Shown here: one piece after another, positions 57,276-64,000 of the stretch | Position numbering within the stretch: position 1 is the first letter of the stretch | Layout of the letters: every line of letters begins with the position of its first letter | NCBI RefSeq assembly: GCF_001650345.1 | Contig: NZ_LVHF01000012.1 | Span: 1,302,001 to 1,366,000 of the forward strand | Origin: Photobacterium jeanii | GTDB lineage: Bacteria > Pseudomonadota > Gammaproteobacteria > Enterobacterales > Vibrionaceae | Length of the DNA: 64,000 bases | Direction: 5' to 3' | The notes under the pieces: generated by a model | What the model saw: the letters and a program-made list of their open reading frames with translations, nothing else | Databases searched by the model: none | Told to the model about the DNA's origin: nothing | Program-made: the position numbers and the translations under genes

Positions 57276-58151
57276 ATGACCCGTCCGATCATTACTAAAA
57301 CGACGCAATGGCCAGCACCAGCAAAGCTAAACCTCTTTCTTTACATCACAGGCCGCCGTGACAACGGCTACCACGATTTACAAACTTTATTTCAGTTTAT
57401 TGATCGCTGTGACACCTTAACCATCACCGCCAATAACAGTGATGCCATTTCTATCACTCCAGCTATTGAAGGTGTGGCATTAGAAGATAATTTAATCTAC
57501 CGCGCCGCGGATGCACTTCGCAAAGCCGCTGGTATTTCAGCAGGCGCTGACATTCATTTGGACAAAATTTTACCAATGGGTGGCGGATTAGGCGGTGGTT
57601 CATCGGACGCAGCTACGACACTGGTTGCACTAAATTACCTGTGGCAAACCCAACTCAGCACCGACCAATTAGCCGACATTGGTTTGGCGTTAGGAGCGGA
57701 TGTACCAGTGTTCGTTCGTGGGGTGAGTGCTTTTGCTGAAGGCGTGGGTGAAAAGCTCCAACCCGCCACTCCTGAGGAAAAATGGTATTTAGTGGTAAAA
57801 CCAGAAGTTAGCATCGCTACTGTCGATATTTTCACCCATCCAGAGCTTACGCGTGATACGGAAAAACGTCCGTTGGAGACCCTGTTATCAGGGTGTTACG
57901 AAAACGATTGCGAAAAAATCGTCAGAAGACTGCACCCTGAGGTTGATAAGGCGCTTTCGTGGCTGTTAGAATATGCGCCGTCAAGATTGACCGGCACTGG
58001 CGCATGTGTGTTTTCTGAATTTAGCACTCAACGCGACGCCATTGCAACACTGAAAAAATTACCTGACTGGTTCCACGGATTTGTCGCAAAAGGTGTCAAC
58101 ACATCTCCCTTATTGACAGCCTTGAGCACTCATTCTTCGGAAGATCAGTAA
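57276..58151 (+). CDS. ispE: 4-diphosphocytidyl-2-C-methyl-D-erythritol kinase
   Basis: 291 residues, GHMP kinase: [20 protein letters not shown] at the N-terminus and the phosphate loop [15 protein letters not shown]. Phosphorylates CDP-methylerythritol in the MEP isoprenoid pathway. Order lolB-ispE-prs is conserved. Confidence 0.97.
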   Translation: MTRPIITKTTQWPAPAKLNLFLYITGRRDNGYHDLQTLFQFIDRCDTLTITANNSDAISITPAIEGVALEDNLIYRAADALRKAAGISAGADIHLDKILPMGGGLGGGSSDAATTLVALNYLWQTQLSTDQLADIGLALGADVPVFVRGVSAFAEGVGEKLQPATPEEKWYLVVKPEVSIATVDIFTHPELTRDTEKRPLETLLSGCYENDCEKIVRRLHPEVDKALSWLLEYAPSRLTGTGACVFSEFSTQRDAIATLKKLPDWFHGFVAKGVNTSPLLTALSTHSSEDQ

Positions 58152-58184
58152 CTACAACTTGGACGCAACCCTGAGGTTTCCACC

Positions 58185-59132
58185 GTGCCTGATATGAAGC
58201 TGTTTGCTGGTAACGCTACACCAGAACTAGCCCAACGCATTGCTGACCGTCTATACATCTCTCTTGGAGATGCGACAGTTAACCGTTTTTCTGATGGTGA
58301 AGTATGTGTTCAGATTAATGAAAATGTTCGTGGTAGCGACGTATTCATTATTCAATCAACTTGTGCACCAACTAACGACAACCTAATGGAGTTAGTGGTG
58401 ATGATCGATGCACTTCGCCGTGCTTCTGCAGGTCGTATTACCGCTGTAATTCCTTACTTCGGTTATGCTCGTCAAGACCGCCGCGTCCGTTCTGCTCGTG
58501 TGCCAATTACTGCTAAAGTAGTTGCAGATTTCCTTTCTAACGTGGGTGTTGACCGCGTTCTTACTGTTGACCTACACGCCGAGCAAATCCAAGGCTTCTT
58601 CGATGTACCTGTAGACAACGTATTCGGTAGCCCAGTGCTACTAGAAGATATCCTAGCGAAGAAACTGGAAGATCCAGTGGTTGTTTCTCCGGATATCGGT
58701 GGCGTTGTACGTGCACGTGCTATTGCTAAGCTACTAGACGATACTGACATCGCAATCATCGACAAACGTCGTCCACGCGCTAACGTTTCTCAGGTAATGC
58801 ACCTGATCGGTGACGTTGAAGGCCGTGACTGCATCATCGTTGATGACATGATCGATACTGGCGGTACGCTATGTAAAGCAGCTGAAGCGCTAAAAGAGCG
58901 TGGTGCGAAACGTGTATTTGCTTACGCAACTCACCCAGTATTCTCAGGTTCTGCTCCTCAGAACATTCGCGAATCAGTGATCGACGAAGTTATCGTAACT
59001 GACTCAATTCCACTAACGCAGGAAATTAAAGATACAGGTCGCGTATCTGTGCTGACACTTTCAGGCATGTTAGCGGAAGCTATTCGTCGCATTAGCAACG
59101 AAGAATCAATCTCAGCGATGTTCGAGCACTAA
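58185..59132 (+). CDS. prs: Ribose-phosphate pyrophosphokinase
   Basis: 315 residues from GTG 58185, with TGAGG upstream; [20 protein letters not shown] is the standard N-terminus, so GTG is a confident start. PRPP loop [16 protein letters not shown] and the ATP site YARQDRR. Makes PRPP for nucleotides, His and Trp. Strong CTA/GGT codon bias. Confidence 0.98.
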   Translation: MPDMKLFAGNATPELAQRIADRLYISLGDATVNRFSDGEVCVQINENVRGSDVFIIQSTCAPTNDNLMELVVMIDALRRASAGRITAVIPYFGYARQDRRVRSARVPITAKVVADFLSNVGVDRVLTVDLHAEQIQGFFDVPVDNVFGSPVLLEDILAKKLEDPVVVSPDIGGVVRARAIAKLLDDTDIAIIDKRRPRANVSQVMHLIGDVEGRDCIIVDDMIDTGGTLCKAAEALKERGAKRVFAYATHPVFSGSAPQNIRESVIDEVIVTDSIPLTQEIKDTGRVSVLTLSGMLAEAIRRISNEESISAMFEH

Positions 59133-59155
59133 TCGACAAGCTAAGCAGAGAGAAT

Positions 59156-59186
59156 TAAACGCCTCGCTTATGCGGGGCGTTTTGCT
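59156..59186 (+). terminator. Terminator of prs
   Basis: Stem AACGCCTCGC / GCGGGGCGTT with a TTAT loop, then TTGCTTTT. Confidence 0.85.
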
Positions 59187-59291
59187 TTTGGGCATTAATC
59201 GCCTCGCGGCAATCCGCGCGATCCGTATCAATTTTCGTGAGATTGGTATAACATAGCGCGCGTTTTCAGCCTAGGACGAGAGAAATCAAGC

Positions 59292-59882
59292 GTGAGTAAC
59301 AACATTCGTCTTTTAGTGGGTCTGGCAAATCCAGGTCCTGAGTATGCGAAAACTCGCCATAATGCCGGCGCATGGGTCGTCGAAGAATTAGCGCGAGCAC
59401 ATAACATCAGCTTACGAGAAGAATCAAAATACTTCGGCCTAACCGGTCGGATCATGGCTAACGGTCACGATCTTCGCTTGTTGATCCCAACTACTTTTAT
59501 GAACCTGTCAGGTAAATCAGTGGCAGCACTGGCGAATTTCTACCAAATCAAACCGGAAGAAATTCTCGTGGCGCATGACGAACTTGATCTTCCACCCGGT
59601 GTAGCGAAATTTAAAAAGGGTGGCGGACACGGTGGTCATAATGGTCTGCGCGACATTATTAGTAAGATGGGCAACAACAAAGATTTCTACCGTTTACGTG
59701 TCGGGATCGGTCACCCAGGCGATAAAAACAAAGTCGCAGGCTTTGTTTTAGGTAAAGCGCCAGCCAAAGAGCAAGAATGTATTGATGCGGCTGTGGATGA
59801 AGCAGTGCGCTGCATGGACATCTTGCTAAAAGATGGTCTCAATAAAGCGCAAAACCGTCTACATTCTTTCAAAGCAGAGTAA
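59292..59882 (+). CDS. pth: Peptidyl-tRNA hydrolase
   Basis: 196 residues from GTG 59292. [20 protein letters not shown] with catalytic His23, [14 protein letters not shown] and [11 protein letters not shown]. Recycles peptidyl-tRNA dropped from ribosomes. ychF follows 95 bp later. Confidence 0.97.
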   Translation: MSNNIRLLVGLANPGPEYAKTRHNAGAWVVEELARAHNISLREESKYFGLTGRIMANGHDLRLLIPTTFMNLSGKSVAALANFYQIKPEEILVAHDELDLPPGVAKFKKGGGHGGHNGLRDIISKMGNNKDFYRLRVGIGHPGDKNKVAGFVLGKAPAKEQECIDAAVDEAVRCMDILLKDGLNKAQNRLHSFKAE

Positions 59883-59977
59883 TTGCCCTCTGCTTTACGT
59901 TTATTAGTAATTTTCGTTGCTCTGGTAGTCAAACTACCAACTGCAACACTGAGTAATCACCAAAAGGGTTTAATACC

Positions 59978-61069
59978 ATGGGTTTTAAATGCGGCATCGT
60001 TGGCCTACCAAACGTAGGTAAGTCAACCCTATTCAACGCCTTGACTAAAGCGGGTATCGAAGCAGCGAACTTCCCGTTCTGTACTATCGAGCCAAACACT
60101 GGTGTCGTACCTGTGCCAGATCTACGTCTGGATGCACTGGCTGAAATCGTAAATCCAGAGCGTATTCTACCTACTACCATGGAATTCGTAGATATCGCAG
60201 GTCTAGTTGCGGGTGCATCTAAAGGTGAAGGTCTAGGTAACAAGTTCCTAGCTAACATCCGTGAAACTGACGCAATTGGTCACGTTGTTCGTTGTTTTGA
60301 GAACGAGAACATCGTTCACGTTGCAGGTAAGATCAACCCACTAGACGATATCGAAGTTATCAACCTAGAGCTTGCTCTAGCTGACCTTGATACTTGTGAG
60401 CGTGCAATTCAGCGTCAAGCTAAGCGTGCAAAAGGTGGCGACAAAGACGCGAAATTTGAAATCGCGGTACTAGAAAAGCTACTTCCAACGCTGACTGAAG
60501 GTGGTATGGTACGTTCAGTTGAGCTAGCGAAAGAAGAAGCGGCAGCAATCAGCTACCTAAACTTCCTAACACTTAAACCAACCATGTACATCGCTAACGT
60601 AAGCGAAGACGGTTTCGAAGATAACGAATTCCTAGACATGGTTCGTGAGCATGCTGCAAAAGAAAACGCAGTTGTTGTTCCTGTTTGTGCAGCAATTGAG
60701 TCTGAAATTGCAGAACTTGATGATGCTGACCGTGAAGAGTTCCTAGCTGACATGGGTATCGAAGAACCAGGTCTAAACCGTGTGATCCGCTCGGGCTACG
60801 AACTACTTAACCTGCAAACTTACTTCACCGCTGGCGTGAAAGAAGTACGTGCATGGACTATCCCTGTTGGCGCAACAGCTCCACAAGCTGCGGGTAAGAT
60901 CCACACTGACTTTGAAAAAGGTTTCATCCGTGCTGAAGTTGTAGGTTACGACGCATTCATCGAATTCAAAGGTGAAAGCGGTGCAAAAGAAGCAGGTAAG
61001 TGGCGTCTAGAAGGTAAAGATTACATCGTTAAAGATGGTGATGTAGTTCACTTCCGCTTCAACGTATAA
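59978..61069 (+). CDS. ychF: Obg-like ATPase YchF (OLA1)
   Basis: 363 residues. [20 protein letters not shown] (G1), [16 protein letters not shown] (G2), [19 protein letters not shown] (G3), then the ATP-specific site and a C-terminal TGS domain ([16 protein letters not shown]). A translation-linked ATPase. pth-ychF is a conserved pair. Strong codon bias. Confidence 0.98.
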   Translation: MGFKCGIVGLPNVGKSTLFNALTKAGIEAANFPFCTIEPNTGVVPVPDLRLDALAEIVNPERILPTTMEFVDIAGLVAGASKGEGLGNKFLANIRETDAIGHVVRCFENENIVHVAGKINPLDDIEVINLELALADLDTCERAIQRQAKRAKGGDKDAKFEIAVLEKLLPTLTEGGMVRSVELAKEEAAAISYLNFLTLKPTMYIANVSEDGFEDNEFLDMVREHAAKENAVVVPVCAAIESEIAELDDADREEFLADMGIEEPGLNRVIRSGYELLNLQTYFTAGVKEVRAWTIPVGATAPQAAGKIHTDFEKGFIRAEVVGYDAFIEFKGESGAKEAGKWRLEGKDYIVKDGDVVHFRFNV

Positions 61070-61109
61070 AGCTAGGTTGCCAAAACCAGCTGAAATACAG
61101 TGAATTTCG

Positions 61110-61140
61110 ATAAGCCAGCATAATTGCTGGCTTATTTTTT
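61110..61140 (+). terminator. Terminator of ychF
   Basis: Perfect stem ATAAGCCAGCA / TGCTGGCTTAT with TAAT loop, then T6. Confidence 0.93.
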
Positions 61141-61286
61141 ATCTGCGTTCTGAAGACTTCTTTATAGATAAAGCTGACAAAGCAAGGATTTAGCTGGCAA
61201 AATTACAGCGGTTCGTGTGGCTATCACGCATTTCGTCCAAATATCCATCGAACAAAACGATTTTGACGAGATATTTAAAAAAACTG

Positions 61287-61315
61287 TTGACGCTTTTCGC
61301 TGAGATACGCATAAT
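61287..61315 (+). promoter_or_regulatory. Promoter of the Met-Leu-Gln tRNA array
   Basis: -35 TTGACG (61287-61292), 17-bp spacer, -10 CATAAT (61310-61315), followed by GCGCCCCG, a GC-rich discriminator typical of stringent control. About 57 bp upstream of the first tRNA. Confidence 0.85.
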
Positions 61316-61372
61316 GCGCCCCGTTCCCGAGACGACAGCAACATGCTGACAGCGAATTAGGAACAACAAGTT

Positions 61373-61449
61373 GGCTACGTAGCTCAGTTGGTTAGAGCAC
61401 ATCACTCATAATGATGGGGTCACAGGTTCGAATCCCGTCGTAGCCACCA
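61373..61449 (+). tRNA. tRNA-Met (CAU), copy 1
   Basis: 77 nt, anticodon loop CTCATAA, T-loop TTCGAAT, encoded CCA. Elongator type (G1-C72). Confidence 0.95.
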
Positions 61450-61479
61450 TTTCTCGTTTACCTCGAGAAATGCATTGAT

Positions 61480-61564
61480 GCGGAAGTGGCGGAATTGGTA
61501 GACGCACCAGATTTAGGTTCTGGCGCCGCAAGGTGTGAGAGTTCAAGTCTCTCCTTCCGCACCA
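61480..61564 (+). tRNA. tRNA-Leu (UAG), copy 1
   Basis: 85 nt, long variable arm with GCAA tetraloop, anticodon loop TTTAGGT. Confidence 0.97.
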
Positions 61565-61621
61565 TTCTTAACTCAGCGTTAAGAAAGACCTTGTGAAAGG
61601 TACGTTGCGTTGCAACACTGT

Positions 61622-61696
61622 AGGGCTATCGCCAAGCGGTAAGGCAGCGGCTTTTGATGCCGCCATTCCCTGGTTCGAATCCAGGTAGCCCTGCCA
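61622..61696 (+). tRNA. tRNA-Gln (UUG), copy 1
   Basis: 75 nt, acceptor AGGGCTA/TAGCCCT, anticodon loop TTTTGAT, G73, CCA. Confidence 0.97.
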
Positions 61697-61775
61697 CCAT
61701 TTATTGTGTGGTTATCTTTTCGAAGTAACGGCATGATCAATACTGCAAACCAAGCAGTCTAATAAATAACAAGTT

Positions 61776-61852
61776 GGCTACGTAGCTCAGTTGGTTAGAG
61801 CACATCACTCATAATGATGGGGTCACAGGTTCGAATCCCGTCGTAGCCACCA
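61776..61852 (+). tRNA. tRNA-Met (CAU), copy 2
   Basis: Identical to the copy at 61373; also identical 3' flank up to the next tRNA-Leu. Confidence 0.95.
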
Positions 61853-61882
61853 TTTCTCGTTTACCTCGAGAAATGCATATAT

Positions 61883-61967
61883 GCGGAAGTGGCGGAATTG
61901 GTAGACGCACCAGATTTAGGTTCTGGCGCCGCAAGGTGTGAGAGTTCAAGTCTCTCCTTCCGCACCA
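61883..61967 (+). tRNA. tRNA-Leu (UAG), copy 2
   Basis: 85 nt, GCAA variable-arm loop. Confidence 0.97.
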
Positions 61968-62068
61968 TTCTTTCTTTATGAAAGATAAAGTCATAACTCG
62001 TTTTACCAATTATGAGTTATGCAACGATAAGTTAGAGACAACTTGCTAGGCAACTAGTGATATAAAAT

Positions 62069-62153
62069 GCGGAAGTGGCGGAATTGGTAGACGCACCAGA
62101 TTTAGGTTCTGGCGCCGCGAGGTGTGAGAGTTCAAGTCTCTCCTTCCGCACCA
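62069..62153 (+). tRNA. tRNA-Leu (UAG), copy 3
   Basis: 85 nt, GCGA variable-arm loop. Its 5' spacer (GCTAGGCAACTAGTGATAT) recurs before copies 4 and 9. Confidence 0.97.
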
Positions 62154-62254
62154 TTCTGTCTTGATGAGAGACAAAGTCATAATTCGTTTTATCACTTATG
62201 AGTTATGCAACGATAAGTTAGAGACAACTTGCTAGGCAACTAGTGATATAAAAT

Positions 62255-62339
62255 GCGGAAGTGGCGGAATTGGTAGACGCACCAGATTTAGGTTCTGGCG
62301 CCGCGAGGTGTGAGAGTTCAAGTCTCTCCTTCCGCACCA
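62255..62339 (+). tRNA. tRNA-Leu (UAG), copy 4
   Basis: 85 nt, GCGA loop; direct duplicate of copy 3 with its spacer (period 186). Confidence 0.97.
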
Positions 62340-62384
62340 TTCTCTACTAACTTATCAAATTCGTACTCGTAAGAGTTACGCTGT

Positions 62385-62459
62385 AGGGCTATCGCCAAGC
62401 GGTAAGGCAGCGGCTTTTGATGCCGCCATTCCCTGGTTCGAATCCTGGTAGCCCTGCCA
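62385..62459 (+). tRNA. tRNA-Gln (UUG), copy 2, T-stem variant
   Basis: 75 nt; 3' side of the T-stem reads CCTGG instead of CCAGG, leaving a U-U mismatch in the middle of the T-stem. All other copies pair fully. Confidence 0.92.
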
Positions 62460-62514
62460 TCATTTATACTTAATGATGAGCAACAACATAAGTTGTATGA
62501 TCATCGCTGAGTTT

Positions 62515-62599
62515 GCGGAAGTGGCGGAATTGGTAGACGCACCAGATTTAGGTTCTGGCGCCGCAAGGTGTGAGAGTTCAAGTCTCTCCTTCCGCACCA
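62515..62599 (+). tRNA. tRNA-Leu (UAG), copy 5
   Basis: 85 nt, GCAA loop. Confidence 0.97.
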
Positions 62600-62644
62600 T
62601 TCTCTACTAACTTATCAAATTCGTACTCGTAAGAGTTACGCTGT

Positions 62645-62719
62645 AGGGCTATCGCCAAGCGGTAAGGCAGCGGCTTTTGATGCCGCCATTCCCTGGTTCG
62701 AATCCAGGTAGCCCTGCCA
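62645..62719 (+). tRNA. tRNA-Gln (UUG), copy 3
   Basis: 75 nt, standard T-stem. Confidence 0.97.
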
Positions 62720-62774
62720 TCATTTATACTTAATGATGAGCAACAACATAAGTTGTATGATCATCGCTGAGTTT

Positions 62775-62859
62775 GCGGAAGTGGCGGAATTGGTAGACGC
62801 ACCAGATTTAGGTTCTGGCGCCGCAAGGTGTGAGAGTTCAAGTCTCTCCTTCCGCACCA
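62775..62859 (+). tRNA. tRNA-Leu (UAG), copy 6
   Basis: 85 nt, GCAA loop; duplicate of copy 5 with its spacer (period 260). Confidence 0.97.
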
Positions 62860-62921
62860 TTCTCTCTTTACTTATTATTTTCTCCTCGCCGAGAAATTCG
62901 TACTCGTAAGAGCTACGCTGT

Positions 62922-62996
62922 AGGGCTATCGCCAAGCGGTAAGGCAGCGGCTTTTGATGCCGCCATTCCCTGGTTCGAATCCAGGTAGCCCTGCCA
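62922..62996 (+). tRNA. tRNA-Gln (UUG), copy 4
   Basis: 75 nt, standard form; spacer with TCTCCTCGCCGAGAAATTCG. Confidence 0.97.
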
Positions 62997-63051
62997 TCAT
63001 TTATACTTAATGATGAGCAACAACATAAGTTGTATGATCATCGCTGAGTTT

Positions 63052-63136
63052 GCGGAAGTGGCGGAATTGGTAGACGCACCAGATTTAGGTTCTGGCGCCG
63101 CGAGGTGTGAGAGTTCAAGTCTCTCCTTCCGCACCA
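63052..63136 (+). tRNA. tRNA-Leu (UAG), copy 7
   Basis: 85 nt, GCGA loop. Confidence 0.97.
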
Positions 63137-63198
63137 TTCTCTCTTTACTTATTATTTTCTCCTCGCCGAGAAATTCGTACTCGTAAGAGCTACGCTGT

Positions 63199-63273
63199 AG
63201 GGCTATCGCCAAGCGGTAAGGCAGCGGCTTTTGATGCCGCCATTCCCTGGTTCGAATCCAGGTAGCCCTGCCA
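63199..63273 (+). tRNA. tRNA-Gln (UUG), copy 5
   Basis: 75 nt, standard form. Confidence 0.97.
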
Positions 63274-63321
63274 CCATTTAACTTAATGGTGTGTTCAGTT
63301 CGCTGAATTACCTTTAAGTAT

Positions 63322-63406
63322 GCGGAAGTGGCGGAATTGGTAGACGCACCAGATTTAGGTTCTGGCGCCGCAAGGTGTGAGAGTTCAAGTCTCTCCTTCC
63401 GCACCA
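63322..63406 (+). tRNA. tRNA-Leu (UAG), copy 8
   Basis: 85 nt, GCAA loop. Confidence 0.97.
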
Positions 63407-63523
63407 TTATTCTTTCTTCTCTTTAATTAGAGATTGAAGTAAAGATCATAATCATGCTCACCAATTGCTGATTATGTGACAATAAGTAAGAGACAATTTG
63501 CTAGGCAACTAGTGATATAAAAT

Positions 63524-63608
63524 GCGGAAGTGGCGGAATTGGTAGACGCACCAGATTTAGGTTCTGGCGCCGCGAGGTGTGAGAGTTCAAGTCTCTCCTT
63601 CCGCACCA
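63524..63608 (+). tRNA. tRNA-Leu (UAG), copy 9
   Basis: 85 nt, GCGA loop; spacer family of copies 3 and 4. Confidence 0.97.
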
Positions 63609-63670
63609 TTCTCTCTTTACTTATTATTTTCTCCTCGCCGAGAAATTCGTACTCGTAAGAGTTACGCTGT

Positions 63671-63745
63671 AGGGCTATCGCCAAGCGGTAAGGCAGCGGC
63701 TTTTGATGCCGCCATTCCCTGGTTCGAATCCAGGTAGCCCTGCCA
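63671..63745 (+). tRNA. tRNA-Gln (UUG), copy 6
   Basis: 75 nt, standard form. Confidence 0.97.
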
Positions 63746-63793
63746 CCATTTAACTTAATGGTGTGTTCAGTTCGCTGAATTACCTTTAAGTAT

Positions 63794-63878
63794 GCGGAAG
63801 TGGCGGAATTGGTAGACGCACCAGATTTAGGTTCTGGCGCCGCAAGGTGTGAGAGTTCAAGTCTCTCCTTCCGCACCA
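63794..63878 (+). tRNA. tRNA-Leu (UAG), copy 10
   Basis: 85 nt, GCAA loop; last gene before the terminator. Confidence 0.97.
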
Positions 63879-63886
63879 TTATTTAG

Positions 63887-63912
63887 AAACCCACCTTTTG
63901 GTGGGTTTTCTT
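63887..63912 (+). terminator. Terminator of the 18-gene tRNA array
   Basis: Stem AAACCCACC / GGTGGGTTT with TTTT loop, followed by TCTTATG. Confidence 0.9.
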
Positions 63913-64000
63913 ATGTCGGTTGCAAAATATCGATATCTTTATCAATAACTCATTGAAAAACCAGATATCGAATGCGAACAGCTTAGAGTGAGCTTTCACT

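Larger units (their letters stand above)
61373..63878 (+). repeat. Eighteen-gene tRNA array, tandemly duplicated
   Basis: Order: Met, Leu, Gln, Met, Leu, Leu, Leu, Gln, Leu, Gln, Leu, Gln, Leu, Gln, Leu, Leu, Gln, Leu. All genes encode CCA. Spacers fall into a few families reused between copies. For instance, the two blocks 63137-63406 and 63609-63878 are the same apart from one AGC/AGT difference. The E. coli counterpart metT-leuW-glnU-glnW-metU-glnV-glnX has seven genes. Confidence 0.95.

Noticed and set aside
62720-63879. Minus-strand ORFs with KERLELSHLAAPEPKSG-like repeats (also near 61809-62009)
   Set aside because: Antisense of the tRNA-Leu and tRNA-Gln genes; no ribosome-binding site and the repeats match the tRNA order.

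Overview
The window is chromosomal DNA of a gammaproteobacterium, most likely a Vibrionaceae member close to Photobacterium. The reasons are the trimeric OmpL/OmpH-like porin, Vibrio-type gene orders (yfbV-ackA-pta; hemA-prfA-prmC-sirB2-sirB1-kdsA facing lolB-ispE-prs-pth-ychF), methyl-accepting chemotaxis proteins without a C-terminal pentapeptide, and very large tandem tRNA arrays. The genus call is an inference; no rRNA gene is present.

Layout. 1-3.9 kb: end of an upstream gene, then a PgtB-like sensor kinase and a PgtA-like response regulator with a degenerate AAA+ domain. 3.9-8.1 kb: CsgI/YccT-family protein, porin, rlmA, and a ChaN-like haem-binding lipoprotein behind a long perfect inverted repeat that looks like a Fur site. 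8.6-11.5 kb: three-gene ABC importer of the TrpX type, preceded by a structured 0.57 kb leader. 11.7-19.2 kb: small conserved genes, yfbV, ackA and pta (acetate overflow), TSUP exporter, SelW-like protein, SIMPL protein, yfcE. 19.3-21.6 kb: operon of two DUF1538 membrane proteins, a PII-like protein and a CBS protein. 21.9-30 kb: yfcH, the ybbP-ybbA exporter diverging from tesA with overlapping start codons, an unknown lipoprotein in an AT-rich patch, an SDR, a possible 23-residue peptide gene and cnoX. 30-33.6 kb: cueR and copA with a MerR-type 19-bp-spacer promoter; CopA has four N-terminal CxxC motifs. 33.7-35.9 kb: TraB/GumN protein, Blc lipocalin, a lipoprotein with an internal duplication.

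36.07-38.06 kb is the most unusual part. Read on the minus strand, a strong promoter drives six nearly identical tRNA-Pro(UGG) genes and a terminator. These are followed by seven tandem 158-159 bp units, each holding a 101-nt tRNA-Pro derivative and its own copy of the same terminator. The derivative keeps the acceptor stem, the CCA and a D-arm but has insertions that remove the anticodon and the T-loop. An encoded Cys-tRNA(Pro) deacylase (ybaK) lies about 3 kb away.

38.3-54.9 kb: a DUF3149 mini-protein, smrA, LysE and LysR proteins, ybaK, a lipoprotein 5'-nucleotidase, an NhaC antiporter, two paralogous chemoreceptors, a serine-type HAAAP permease, then kdsA back to prfA. 55.1-61.1 kb: hemA and, divergently, lolB, ispE, prs, pth, ychF. 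61.3-63.9 kb: one promoter and one terminator enclose 18 tRNA genes (2 Met-CAU, 10 Leu-UAG, 6 Gln-UUG), clearly grown by repeated Leu-Gln duplication. Highly expressed genes in the window (ackA, pta, prs, ychF) use many CTA, CAA and CCA codons, which matches the amplified tRNAs.
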